Shown piece after piece: positions 1 to 11,015 of a DNA stretch of 64,000 bases (positions within the stretch are counted from its first letter, which is position 1; the number at the start of each line of letters is the position of its first letter). The position numbers and the translations under genes are program-made. Source of the stretch: Lycorma delicatula (taxonomy: Eukaryota > Arthropoda > Insecta > Hemiptera > Fulgoridae); contig NC_134455.1 of assembly GCF_047948215.1 (NCBI RefSeq), positions 148,472,575 to 148,536,574 on the forward strand. Direction: 5' to 3'. The notes under the pieces are model-generated. The model made no database searches and was not told the origin of the DNA. It was given only the letters and a program-made list of their open reading frames with translations.

Positions 1-1300
1 TTAATTTTTGATAAATTTGTGATTATATTTTTAATTTATGAATGTTTCTTATGTTTTATATTTATTATGTGTGGTGTGTTGTATTGCTACTCGCTTCTAT
101 ATATGGTGGATTAATTGAAGTGCTATCCATGTGAAACTAATTGTGTATTATTTTTTCTAGTTTATTTTCACCTGTATTAAATGGAAAATGTAGTCCAGTT
201 TAAAGAGTTTTATTGTCCATAATCATCTTTTGGGTAGTTGCGCACATTTGTTGAACAACACGTGCTCAATAATATTATACTTAATTGCTTAGGGTATTAG
301 GTAGGTTATCCCTTGAATGGGTAGCAGTTTTTACAGTATGGTAGGTTATCAGTACATTACCCCAATCTGAAATTATAAGTAATTCCCATATAAGTTTTTT
401 GACCGTTCTGTAGAAAATTGTTTATACTGAAAACGTTTTTGTACCTGTGGAAGTTTGGGTCTTGACACCTAATCTACTACCACTCTGCCAGAGAGAGTAT
501 AATATTATTAAATTATGGTTGAAGTTTATCTAATTGCTCAAAATTATTAGAAAATTGACTGCTATTCTAAGATTTATTGGTGAATGCAGCAAAAATATCG
601 GAGAATTATAATCATTTTTAATAAATAATATGAGAAGAATGTAAAATTAATAGGTATAACAGTCTGTAATTAATTTGTTCAAGTATTGCTTCTGAAGATG
701 AGTTAAGTGAAAGTGTAATAATTCTTGAATAAATAAATATTAATGACAAATTTTTACCAAAATAATCTGGTAAAACCTAGTAAATAAGACCCCTTGTAAT
801 TTATTACAACTTGTAATTTATTATATTTCAGCAAATAAAAATTCTGCATGCAAGTTCAGCTTACCTGCAGAATTGCATTTAGAATGTTTTACAATCTGTT
901 ATTTAATGTTTAGAATCTGTTATTCTGTTCCAGTAAATATGTCACGAAAGACTTTTTGTCTTAGTCATTTCTTTTTTGAAGATTTACTTAGGGTTTTAGG
1001 ACTTCATTACTGTTATCTTTAAGGATTTAGCCAAATGATTGTTTCTAATATTTTTATTGCCATATTCTTTTTTTTTGTTTTGTACTATATATTATTCACA
1101 TGAAACAAATGATTCATAAAAAAAGAAAACAAGCATTATGTATTTGAATATGTTCATAAATTTTACTTGACTATTGTAATAAAAGTCTCAACATGAATTT
1201 TTGTCACCTCAGGTCAAGTGACATGGTCACTTGTATATGTAATTGGCATGGTGCTCTAAATATAGCTGGAAACAATTCAGTCTATTTACCCTGATATGGT
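1..1300. other. AT-rich sequence, nothing recognised
   Basis: I see no coding frame, RNA gene or transposon protein in this stretch. Confidence 0.4.
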
Positions 1301-1309
1301 TTTATATGG

Positions 1310-1600
1310 TACAATAAGAGTATGGTAAATCAAATAAAAAGATAAGTTCAAGAAAATATAACAGTTTCAAACAGTGAAGAAGTGACAGATGAAAATTATG
1401 CAAGTTCTGAGAGTGATACTGATGAGGATAGTGGCGCAAGGCAAAAAAATTATGCAGCAAGCACAAGTATGCTTTTGAAGGATGGAGAGATTCAGTGAAA
1501 AGGAGAACCTCCACAAAAACATTGATGACAAGCTGCCCAAAACATCAAAAATGCACTCAGTGTTACTAGATTCAGGATAATGTGCTTCAGTTCCTTAATT
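1310..1600 (+). pseudogene. Possible piggyBac-like transposase N-terminal remnant
   Basis: A + strand frame near 1370-1500 reads as an acidic patch (SESDTDEDSGARQKNYAAST) followed by KDGEIQ and, after stops, KGEPPQKH. An acidic leader followed by a Lys-Asp-Gly and Pro-Pro segment is reminiscent of piggyBac N-termini. It is broken by stops and has no identifiable catalytic part nearby, so the assignment is tentative. It could be some other decayed coding sequence. Confidence 0.25.
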
Positions 1601-2459
1601 GAGAAAATGCATTACTGTAATACTTTCTTATTCATGGGGGTTATGTTTGCAAATTTAAACTATAAATATAATATTAGTTCTAAATGTATGAAAAAAAACA
1701 AATCTTAATGAGCCTCTTATTAACTGTAGGTATTAATAATTACTTGAAGAAAATAGATTTGATGCTTAAAATGGTTACAATATTTCTTATTTCTCATTAT
1801 TTTCACTTAATAATTGAACTACTTCCAATTAGAACATTTACTAAAAAAGAAAACAAAAACTTAATGAATTGTGTTGTTAAGTGGGTTTTTGTTCAGAATT
1901 TAAAAAAAATAGTTTTTAGTTTATTTCTTATTAAAGTCATCTTAAGTTAAAAGAATCAGATTATGTTATTAATTTTTCTAGATCCCTCTTTGTCTGTTCA
2001 TCTATTTATAATTACTCAATTGGAGCAGTGTGAAGAAAACCTTTGTTATTTATTTTCTTTATTGTTAATAATTTGTTCAAATATTTTATCAGTGTGAACA
2101 GTATCTTTTATAATTTTTTCCCATTGGGCATGCTATGTTGTAATTCATCCAACAATTTATATTCTTGCAAATTAAAAATGCATCTGGATTTATGCAGCTA
2201 AAATTTCTCAATAAACAATATAAATAAAAAAATACAAAGTGTACCAAACTAAAGCTTGTTCTTTTCTACATTACTGTATGAAGTTACATTCTATTATTTG
2301 TCTGACTATAGTCATTTGATATGGATAAATGTAGTCATTTTCTATTTTATTAAACCACCCAGAGGTCCAGCGTAGGTAGGGTGCTTTGAAAAAATCCCTG
2401 GTTTTTTAGTTGTAATAGCTCAGATGAGTTGGACAAAGAACTGAAAAACAGTATTTTGT
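1601..2459. other. Intergenic, nothing recognised
   Basis: AT-rich sequence with one short open frame (1684-1950) of compositional type and no family resemblance. Confidence 0.4.
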
Positions 2460-2518
2460 AACAATAAAGGTTAGGACAAAGAACTGTTTTTCAGTTCTTT
2501 GTCCTAACCTTTATTGTT
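2460..2518. repeat. Perfect 27-bp inverted repeat with 5-base loop
   Basis: The arms 2460-2486 and 2492-2518 are exact reverse complements separated by TTTTT. A partial copy of the same words (GGACAAAGAACTG) lies just upstream at 2431-2443. The near-absent loop and perfect identity suggest a recent fold-back or template-switch event and not an old transposon. Confidence 0.9.
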
Positions 2519-3359
2519 TCCTTGAATTTTTTATAGTTTACAACCTTTCAAAATTTTAAAATAGCCATGAATTGCTATACTTTAAATTAAAAAATAACAT
2601 TTAGATCCTTATGAAATAATGTTTTTGTGTATTAAATTTCAGGTAGATAAATTTAATAATTATCTTTAAAAATGGCTAAAATATGGCTAAAGTCTCTTGA
2701 ACAATTTTTGAAAGTCTTTTATTTTATACTGTGCCCATCATATGAATCACTTGATCTTGTTCTATTTCTTCAATCTTTTAAAGTATAATTTTATAGTTGT
2801 TTTTATCATATTATTTAGTGTTGTAATAAGTGGAATCGTAATTACTATAAGTGGTTTAAGAAATATGAATTGTAAAGTAGAATTCTGATTTTGTATTTCA
2901 ATAAATTCTACTTATCATGTAACAAACCAATAAAACACTGCCATAAAACAACTTTCAGATCACTAATATTACTAATTAATGGTTTGCTGAGTTATTAAAT
3001 AGTTTTAAAAAATCGATTAAAAAAATATGAAAACATTAATTTCCAATTAAAATGTTTCACCTCAGTGTGGTTAATAGATTTCAAATACACAAGGTGTTAT
3101 TGAAAGGTATTTTAAAATCGTGATATTGAAAAGTGTTATTTGAAATTAATCTCTTCAGGGGTTGTAATTTCAAAATGGCAGTATTTACAGGCTATTCTGA
3201 TAAATTTCCTTAAAAATAGTTCAGTTCTGACTAATTACACAAGATTCCAACAATGTTTCCATTATTGAAAGCATTCCTGGAAATTCTTAAGGATGTAAGA
3301 ACCCTCTCTGTATTTGCATATTTTATTTTGTAATGAGTCAAATCAGTACCCTTACTATG

Positions 3360-4150
3360 AAAATTTTAATTTTAGAAATGGCAGCAAGTCAGCAGGGTTA
3401 ATGATGGAATGGGGAGTTGCAGAAGCACTAGAACTTTGTAAAAATTATGTGATAGAAAATGCACAATGAGCTGGTGCATTATCATAGTGGAGGACCCAAT
3501 TCTTGTTTGGCCTGAATGCAAGCTTTTTCTTTCTGTACATTTTCACACAAATTCTGAAGGACTTATTGCTGGTTGACTGTCTGCCCTGTAGTAGCAGCAA
3601 ATTCATGATGCACAATACTGTAGAATTGAAAAAAACCACCAACATTCTTCACATTCAACTGGCTTTTTTTGGTCTTTGCATTTGATCCTTCTTTTCGCTA
3701 TGATGATTGTGCATTTATCTCAGGATTGTGCCCATAAATACAATTCTGAATCATAAACAAATCTGGATCAGTTTTGGCCCAATTAATCAGTTCTTAGGAC
3801 ACTTGGTGTTTATATTTTCAGGACAAGTCTGTTATTTCTGCTAAATAATTTTGAAATTAATATCACGGATACTTGACACATGATCAAATCTTCAGTTAAA
3901 ATTGACTGAAACTCATAGAAACTTAATTCAATTCATCAGCTGTTTTCCTAATTGTTAAGTCTATGGTCAGAGCACACTAAATTGCAAACTTTCAGGTTTT
4001 GAAGTGGAAGGCCAGACTGGAGGTTAATCTTCAACTGATTTGTGTGGCAATCTCTGAATTTGTTGAACCAGATAACAGCATTTGACTGGCTCAGACATTT
4101 ATCCTCAAAAGCTGTTTTTTAACTTCATAAGTCTCAGAATCTGATTTCCT
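3360..4150 (-). pseudogene. Decayed mariner (DD34D) transposase
   Basis: Read on the - strand in shifting frames, this encodes the order expected of a mariner transposase: an N-terminal segment (near 4040-4150) followed by WFNKFRD at about 4050-4070, a linker with ILTEDLIM, then VYGHNPE, a Lys/Arg-rich stretch, FAATTGQTVN, NWVLHYDNAPAH (second catalytic Asp, near 3465-3500) and NPADLLPF (third Asp region, near 3375-3400). Stops and frameshifts are many, and I found no convincing TIRs. It is a dead, fairly old copy of the irritans/mauritiana kind. Confidence 0.75.
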
Positions 4151-4279
4151 GGTTTTCTAACAATATTTGACCCAAACAAACTCAAAGGTATAGCAACAAA
4201 GATATAGCGGTGATCTTTTCAGTTTGTTTCAAAGACAAAACAGTCTTCCCACTCCATACCTGCAGGAAAACCCGTACTC

Positions 4280-4331
4280 TCTTATTACACTTGCGCTTGT
4301 ATTACATGTGTTTGTTTGTGGATGCTAAACT
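4280..4331 (+). promoter_or_regulatory. Possible RpL36 5' UTR exon / promoter-proximal region
   Basis: The RpL36 start codon is preceded 19 bases upstream by an acceptor (TTACAG ending at 4519), so the first coding exon probably has a spliced leader. A good donor, GTAAGT, begins at 4332, which would leave an intron of only 188 bp. The transcription start would then lie in the pyrimidine-rich stretch near 4270-4300. This is inference from splice signals; no clear TOP motif or TATA box was identified. Confidence 0.3.
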
Positions 4332-4537
4332 GTAAGTAAAGTGAATTTAAAGTTACCTTGGCTTGTTGCAATCCCACTCATGAAAAATCGAGTCTTTACC
4401 GGTTATATTATTAATATAAACATTACTTTTATTTGAGATTTGTAATGATAAAACTACCATTTATTGGGAAGTTATTCAGAGAAGAGTTAAGGATTTTCAA
4501 ATTTTGTGTTATGTTACAGATTGGGTAGTTTGTGATA

Positions 4538-4657
4538 ATGGCTCCTAGGTATGAAATGGCTGTTGGTCTGCAGCGAGGTCATAAGACAACAAAAATTGTT
4601 ATGGGTAAATCTAAGAAAGATAAGAAACACAAGATTAGGCCAGCTCGTTTGAAAGGA
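4538..4657 (+). CDS. RpL36: Ribosomal protein L36 (eL36), coding exon 1
   Basis: eL36 is a small basic protein of the large cytosolic ribosomal subunit. This exon encodes residues 1-40, starting MAPRYEMAVGLQRGHKTTKI, which matches the insect eL36 N-terminus. The ATG at 4538 is the only start giving the family N-terminus. The exon ends in phase 0 at a GTATGT donor (4658). Joined to 9835-9969 and 13005-13094 it gives 114 residues, the usual insect length, with no stop or frameshift, so the gene looks functional. A decayed mariner lies just upstream on the other strand. I am sure of the family; intron-lessness elsewhere of retrocopies argues that this is the source gene and not a processed copy. 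Confidence 0.97.
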
Positions 4658-4770
4658 GTATGTATTTATATTTATTCTTAGTATAAAGTTTTATTTGTAA
4701 TAAATAACATTCAGAGGCCAAACAGTTTTTGCAGTTTCATGGTGTAATTCTTAAATTTGTAGTCCGGTTG

Positions 4771-4784
4771 GCGAGGGGGGGGGG
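4771..4784 (+). repeat. Poly(G) run
   Basis: Ten consecutive G bases (4775-4784) occur in an otherwise AT-rich intron. This is prone to length error. Confidence 0.8.
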
Positions 4785-5265
4785 TTTGCAGGGTGAAAAT
4801 ACTAAAAATGTGTCAGTTTTGTTTTTTAATTCGTTTCTGCAATTTTTTTTTTTTTATTTTATGCATAAATCATTTAGACAATATATATAAAATCAAAAAA
4901 TTATTTTTTTAAAATAAACTGGATTTGTAATTTGCCAGTCGATCATAATTTTATTGTTTAGTAATTTGCCTAATTTTCAATTAATATTTTAGGTGGTAAT
5001 TTTTCATCTTAGGTTAATATCTGGTTATGTTTTACAATACTTATTAATTTGCATTATTTTATACTGAACTATTGTGATCAGTTTTGTTTTATGAAACTAC
5101 TGTGCAATGATATTAAGTTACATTAAGGCCAAAGGTTTTTAACATTGTTAGAAACTAATGTAGTTACTCAACCATTTAAGTGAAACTGTTTATGGTATCT
5201 GTCAGTGAAATTGATAAGAAAACTACTAGACATAGTATTTTTAAATTAATAAATTTAACTAACTA

Positions 5266-6025
5266 CGAGGGATATTCAGAAAGTAAGGAACATTTCCACC
5301 TGACGCCGCCAGGTGCACGCCAATTGCGTATATATTGGTGTGCTCATGCTCGGCACCTCAGTCAGCGTCCAGCCGTGACAACGGGAAAATCTCTGCACTG
5401 CCTGTTTTTTTATATACAAATTTGAAATGTGTACTGCAATAGAAAATCCTGCCAGTTGTGAAGTGCGGTCTGTGATTCGTTTTTTGTTGGCAAAAAACTT
5501 AAAAGTAAAAACCACTAGAAATTCATCAGGAACTGTGTGAAGTGTACGGGAACAACGTAATGAGTGAAAGTTCTGTCAGGAAGTGGTGCATTCAGCTTAA
5601 AAATGGCCGAACAAACGTTCACGATAAAGAGAAGAGTGGACGTCCGAGCATTGTGACTGACGACCTGGTCTCCAAAGTTGACGAAAAGATTTGTGAAAAC
5701 AGCCGTTTCACAATAACAGCTTTCTCTGTGTTTCCCACAAGTTTCACGGACTTTATTGTTTGAAATTGTTAAACAAAAGCTAGGCTACCACAAATTTTGT
5801 GCAAGATGGGTGCGTCACTGAGTGGTTGAGATCACAGGCGGCAGAATTCTATGTCACAGGAATTTCAAAGCTTGTCCACCGCTATGATAAGTGCCTGAAT
5901 TAGTATGGTGATTATGTTTAAAAGTAGTATTTTAGTCCCTCTTTCACAAGTATATAATAAAAAGTTTTTCTTGTACTTCGTTTTTTAAAATTCTAAAACG
6001 TTCCTTACTTTCTGAATAGCCCTCG
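5266..6025 (+). mobile_element. Internally deleted mariner with intact terminal inverted repeats
   Basis: The element is flanked by TA (5264-5265 and 6026-6027). Its ends are inverted repeats of about 27 bases: CGAGGGATATTCAGAAAGTA on the left, and the complement with GGGCTATTC on the right. The length is 760 bp, about 60% of a full mariner. It carries a 5' transposase part and a short C-terminal part, with the middle missing. It sits in RpL36 intron 1 in sense orientation. It could be cross-mobilised by a related transposase but cannot encode one. Confidence 0.9.
5542..5763 (+). pseudogene. Mariner transposase N-terminal fragment
   Basis: The frame encodes ESSVRKWCIQLKNGRTNVHD and GRPSIVTDDLVSKVDEKICE, the second helix-turn-helix region of a mauritiana-type mariner, then loses frame. 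Just after, another frame reads KLGYHKFCARWV before the deletion junction near 5815, after which only a C-terminal piece (TGISKLVHRYDKCLN) remains near 5855-5900. No catalytic Asp of the DD34D set survives. Confidence 0.85.
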
Positions 6026-6027
6026 TA

Positions 6028-8270
6028 TTTGACAACACGAAAGTGTCTTTCTCCCAAAAAGAAAAAAAAAATTTTATAATTCAGTTAAGCTTTTGAATAT
6101 AACCTACTGAAAGGAAAATGACAGTTCAGTCATTTATTACTAATTTGTAAAATGGCAGTAAAAATAATTTCTATATGCCATTAGTTGCTGGAAAATCCCC
6201 AATTAACAACATACTTCTTGGTTTGAAAGAATGTCAGAATAGACCGATTACCGATGTGAAATAGTATTAGATATGTTAATGGATTTTTCACATTTACAAC
6301 TTTAAAGGTTAATAATGTTCATTTCTGCATACTGTATCGCACAAAGAAACTCCTGAGTTCTTTTGAGATGCTGACAATCTTGCATTGAGTAGTGTCTTAA
6401 CTTCTCAAGATTACATTGATTGTTTTTATATAATTTTCCTATAAGTGAGCCCCAAAGATAATAAATTTATCAGTGTTAAAGCTGGTGAATGGGCGTGTTG
6501 TAAATGTTAATTACAGACTATCATGTAAAAACATCATACATACATGAGCTAGAGTTAGCCTAGATATGTGGTGAATGTCCTCATTTTGTTGAATATAACT
6601 GTTTGATTTTATAATAGGTTTTATGGAGCACAATTTGTTAAAGGATATGTAAATACATATATCAATCAAATTTTCGGAGAATATTGGCCTAATGATTTCT
6701 GTTAATGATACTGCACACCAAACACCAATATTAAGATCATGAAGAGATTTGACTTATTTTGCATATTTATGTGTCTTGTTAAATGAGAAAAGGATGTCAT
6801 TTTTTTGTTAAGATACTGAAATTCTTCGTTTAATGCTATCCGGGAACTATAAAATATGTTTAACAGTCAATCTTATAGTGACCTAAACCCAAGTAACCCA
6901 GTAGGACTTTTAATTTTAATTCATACAATATTCATTGACAAGATCTTTTTGAAACATATCCATTTGGTGTGTTATTTTTCATGTACCTTCATTTGAGTTG
7001 AATGTAACATATTTCATCTTAAGACTAAAGATAAAAGGTTAGCCCATGAAAAAATATAAATAAACATTGGATGGATGTGACAAATGGGGGTAGTCTACTG
7101 TACGCCAACATTGAAACATGAATAAACATACTGACTTATGGTTGATAATTAGGGTGATTGTTTTTCTTGTTTGTGACTGATAGGCTACAATATTCACTGC
7201 TAATAGTGATGCTACAGACTTCATTATTGCTGTACTAATAAATTATAAACCTATGTATCAAGGAAATGATTGTAATTTGTTACAGTACACTCAAGTAACT
7301 GCCTAATTATCTGCATCACAGATAATTAATATGTCATTATTCTTTGAAAAGGGCAAAAGTGACTAAGATCCTTGCTTTAGGAAAAATGGCATAAATATAT
7401 ATTTATTTATAATGATAATCTCATTTTTAAAATTGCTCTTCAGGATTGGAGGTGATTTTAGATTAAGATCTTAACTTGAAGTAAAGAGAAATACCTTTAT
7501 CATTAAAAAAAAACTTCATAGTAATGAAAGGGCTAAAATAACATTTTCCTCCCAGAGGGAAGGCTTTTTTAACACTTCCTTCATTTTCCTTTCCATTAAG
7601 GAAAAGGAAAACGTTGTTTTCTTGTTTCCTCTCTTGTGTTGTCATGCCTTTGCTGAGATCGAGATTGGTGCTATAAATGCACTTTCCCCTCCCCTTGTTA
7701 AGGATTTCTCATATTTTATTCTGATCTTCCTTATCCAAATCAGATCTGTATTTGCAGACTACCCAGCTTTTCCAGTTTCTTTTCCCAGCATTATATTTTC
7801 TTCCTTTTGTATTTCATTTATGACTAAAGTCATGTTGCCTATCTATTTAGACAATCTGTTTCTTCCAGTCAAATTCTTAACTAAATTGATGTTACATTTC
7901 AAATATATTAAAGCTGTCATGCCAAAAGTCGCTTATCACAAAAGGGAGGGAAAAAACACATTTTTAATATTTTAGCAAATAAACAAAAAATATTCTGATG
8001 ACTCTTCTGAAATATGAGATTCAGGTAGGATGTCATCATTTTCAACCGCAGTTGGTAAATTCTTATACCATCCATGATGTTGCTCCAGTTTTACATAACC
8101 TGTACAAATCCTTTTTTTCTTGTCACTGGTAGAAAGTACAGACTTATATAAATGTTGGAGTGTTTCAAGGGCGACCTTTGCCTATAACATATGACTAAAT
8201 AGAGAGTTCATTGCATTCGTATCTATAAAAAATCTTTCTTTGTGATGTCTTTTCAAGTGATTTTGTTTTT
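6028..8270. other. RpL36: RpL36 intron 1 interior, nothing firmly recognised
   Basis: AT-rich intronic sequence. The open frame at 7622-7975 (+, 117 codons) has no resemblance to a known family and lacks splice or start support. Confidence 0.4.
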
Positions 8271-8279
8271 GTCCAGTTT

Positions 8280-8389
8280 ACCTTCTCGCATCCCATTGAG
8301 TTGGTCTAATGGCTAACTCGTCATTGCAAATCAGCTGATTCCTGGAGACTAAAAAGAAAAAGAAAGTTTGCCTTCTCACATTGTTTTCA
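8280..8389 (+). repeat. Old, short SINE head in RpL36 intron 1
   Basis: GTTGGTCTAATGGCTAACTC (8301-8320) and AAATCAGCTGATT match the tRNA-like head of the SINE at 35979-36279. An A-rich tail follows (to about 8367). Imperfect direct repeats, TTTACCTTCTCGCAT before and TTTGCCTTCTCACAT after, look like an aged target duplication. The body of the SINE is missing. Confidence 0.65.
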
Positions 8390-9834
8390 TTTACGGATCT
8401 GTTTTTAATCAAGTGGATGTAAATTTAAGAAGTCACTAAATTTTAGCTTTTGTTACATGATATGGACCCAGGTTTTTAATTTTATTTCTGTTTGATCTTG
8501 CGCTTCAAACCCACCCACTCATTCCATAAACTGCTCTATTTCGTTTTTCTGTATTCCATGTGAGTGTGACCCGATTCAAGAAATTTTTTTCAGTTGCTTC
8601 AATTTGTATTAATCATATGTTTGTAAATCACACTATAACAGGAGCAGCAACATTCTGGTTGTGTTATTGACCACCACAGTTGTCAGAGAAAAATACCTCA
8701 AGTTCAAGTTCATTTGCCATTGTTAAATACTGTATTACACACTTAAAACAAAAATAAAATAACTAACATAGATACCAATAATATAACTACACAAAGAAAA
8801 CATTAAATGTAGACAAGAGTACAGTAATAACATAAACAAGCACGCCCGACTGTATGTATACAATCATTTTCATACCCGACTGTGACTGACATCAGCATGT
8901 GGTGTTATAAACAAAGAACTAACAACATTGTTTTCGTCTTTATTATTACATCATTTATTAGGATTGCCAACTATTTTCATAATAGTATTATTAACATTAC
9001 ACAGAATCTAATAATTCACATTTCGTACAAATATTACCTTAAATAACTAGAAAAACAAAGCGGGCAATAGATTGCCTCCTTGGTCTTTTTCTTCACAAAA
9101 ACTCTGGTGGACAGTAGATCACCCGCTTGGTCTTCATTGCATGTGCAGGCAATCTCGGTCCTAAAAAGGTTAATAAAAAAGTTTCTTTGAAAACATTCAT
9201 TTATTTATTTTGAAATTTTATATCACTTTTAATATTGTTATATTATTTTAAATTATATTGTTCTTTTATGTATTGTAATTATATTAAATTAATTTCCATG
9301 AGCTGAGTCATTTATATTTCTTTCTACACCAAGTGATTACAAGAACTTATAGAACCAAAATTCACTGAGTGATAGTCATGATTGTATAAAAAGTCACTAA
9401 GAAATGTTTGACTTCTATAAAATAAAATAAAGAAGTGTTGAAAATAGTGATTATTTGAATTAAAGATTTTTGTAATGAATAGTTATGGAGTTTGTTATTT
9501 TTTATGTAAAATAACATAGTCCCATGGCAATATCATATAATATTTTTAGCAAATTTTGGCACGTGAATGATGATATAAACAATCTTAAACAATTTGAGAA
9601 TGAAATAAATCGTTATAATTCAATATCCCAGTTTCAGATTGTTAAACATCTAGTAATCCTTCCAGAAGATTCAAATATTCTAGTACTACATTGTCAAAAT
9701 TACAATGTTTGTTTATACTTCTTGTTACATTCAATTGTAAGTATTTAGTTAATGTATAATCCAGCTTAAAATAAATTTCATAATTTTTTTATAGTGTAAT
9801 ATTGATGTTTACTCAAAAATATATTTTTTTCCAG
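8390..9834. other. RpL36: RpL36 intron 1, distal part; nothing firmly recognised
   Basis: No coding family is recognised. A short pair of similar words around 9061-9155 (GATTGCCTCCTTGGTCTT and GATCACCCGCTTGGTCTT) suggests a minor local duplication. Confidence 0.35.
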
Positions 9835-9969
9835 ATACAAACAAAACATACAAAGTTTGTTCGTGATCTTATCCGTGAGGTATGTGGTCATGCACCATAT
9901 GAAAAGCGTGCTATGGAATTGTTAAAAGTGTCAAAGGATAAGAGAGCTCTTAAATTTCTTAAGAGACGT
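9835..9969 (+). CDS. RpL36: Ribosomal protein L36 (eL36), coding exon 2
   Basis: This exon encodes residues 41-85 of eL36 and includes the strongly conserved core [20 protein letters not shown] and [18 protein letters not shown]. It begins after a pyrimidine-rich acceptor (TTTTCCAG ending at 9834) and ends at a GTAAGT donor at 9970. Both boundaries are phase 0. The upstream intron is 5,177 bp, large for a ribosomal protein gene, and it carries transposon insertions. Confidence 0.97.
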
Positions 9970-10244
9970 GTAAGTATTTTATTAAATATTATAAAGCGTG
10001 TAATTGTGTAATTATGATGGCCATAGTATCTTTTATACTCATTTTTGACATTTTTAGTATATCTTCTCTCTCTTTTATAAATGTGTGATTTGTTGTTAAT
10101 TTTAATTAATAATCCCTGAACCATTATGGTTTTTCATTTTTGTCCAAAGGAATAGATTTTATTTGCATTTTACATTGTGTGGGGTGAGAGGGAAGAAGCC
10201 CTTTTATACTATAATGGCAACTGTTCTTTATGTGCCACACAGTG

Positions 10245-11015
10245 GAAGGCTAAGCACTCGAACTGAGACATTGCTGCTATGGAGGCATTGATTCAACGAT
10301 CACCGATGAAATCAATGCACAGACGTTTTGCAGTTAAATGTTTTCATCCAGCCGCAATTAATGAGTTGAGTGACGGTGAACTTGATTGATGTGTTTCTGC
10401 GTGTCAGTTATTGCTTGAATGTATTCAGAGAGCAAACTATAAAAAAATCATGTTTTCAGACTAGTGATTTATTGAAGTTCTCGTAACTGAAATGTTTTTT
10501 CTGGATGAAAGACAATCCTCGCTTTTTGAGGAAATCGAACACCACCATCTGCCTCACGTTATGATTTGGGTTGGGATAACAACTGAACATCTTGGTCGTT
10601 ATTTTTCGATGGCGCAGTTAATCAAACTCTGTTATCTGCGATTGATCAACAAATTGTTACTTCTAGGATTAATGGAAAAAGAGATTACTGACATCATTAC
10701 GTTTCAGCAAGATGGTGCACTTCAATAAAATTTTTTTCAAATTTCTGGATGGGAGTGAGTCGGTGAGTTACTGACTCCATTGCCTTGGCCAGCAAGAATT
10801 TATGATCTCACCACACCTGACAGTGCAGTCTGGGTTTTGTAAAAGAAGAGGTCTGAAAATGCAGATATGTCAACAACAAGCAGCTCCAAGACATTGGTTT
10901 GGTCAGCATTTGAAATGATCACCCTTGATATGCTGTTGTGGATGAACAACTGGACTTGCAGGTGCATACATCTGTGCTTTGAACATGGTGGAATCCACAG
11001 AGATGTTTTAGGTCC
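10245..11015 (+). pseudogene. IS630/Tc1-mariner-like transposase fragment
   Basis: Located in RpL36 intron 2. The best frame (10492-10728) encodes HHHLPHVMIWVGITTEHLGR and ITFQQDGAL, matching the central DDE block (the VMVW...GI...GPYFF and QQDGAPAH pattern) of the IS630-like transposases abundant in insect genomes. Frames further on read WPARIYDLTTPD (third acidic block with PARSPDL altered) and MLLWMNNWTCRC, the family C-terminus. Stops and shifts are frequent. The N-terminal DNA-binding part was not seen and no TIRs were found. Confidence 0.7.

Noticed and set aside
7622..7975. 117-codon + strand open frame in RpL36 intron 1
   Set aside because: No recognisable motif, a composition like the surrounding intron and no splice or start support. 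Kept only as a note.
9524..9748. 74-codon + strand frame just before RpL36 exon 2
   Set aside because: It is not joined in frame to eL36 and the family protein is complete without it.
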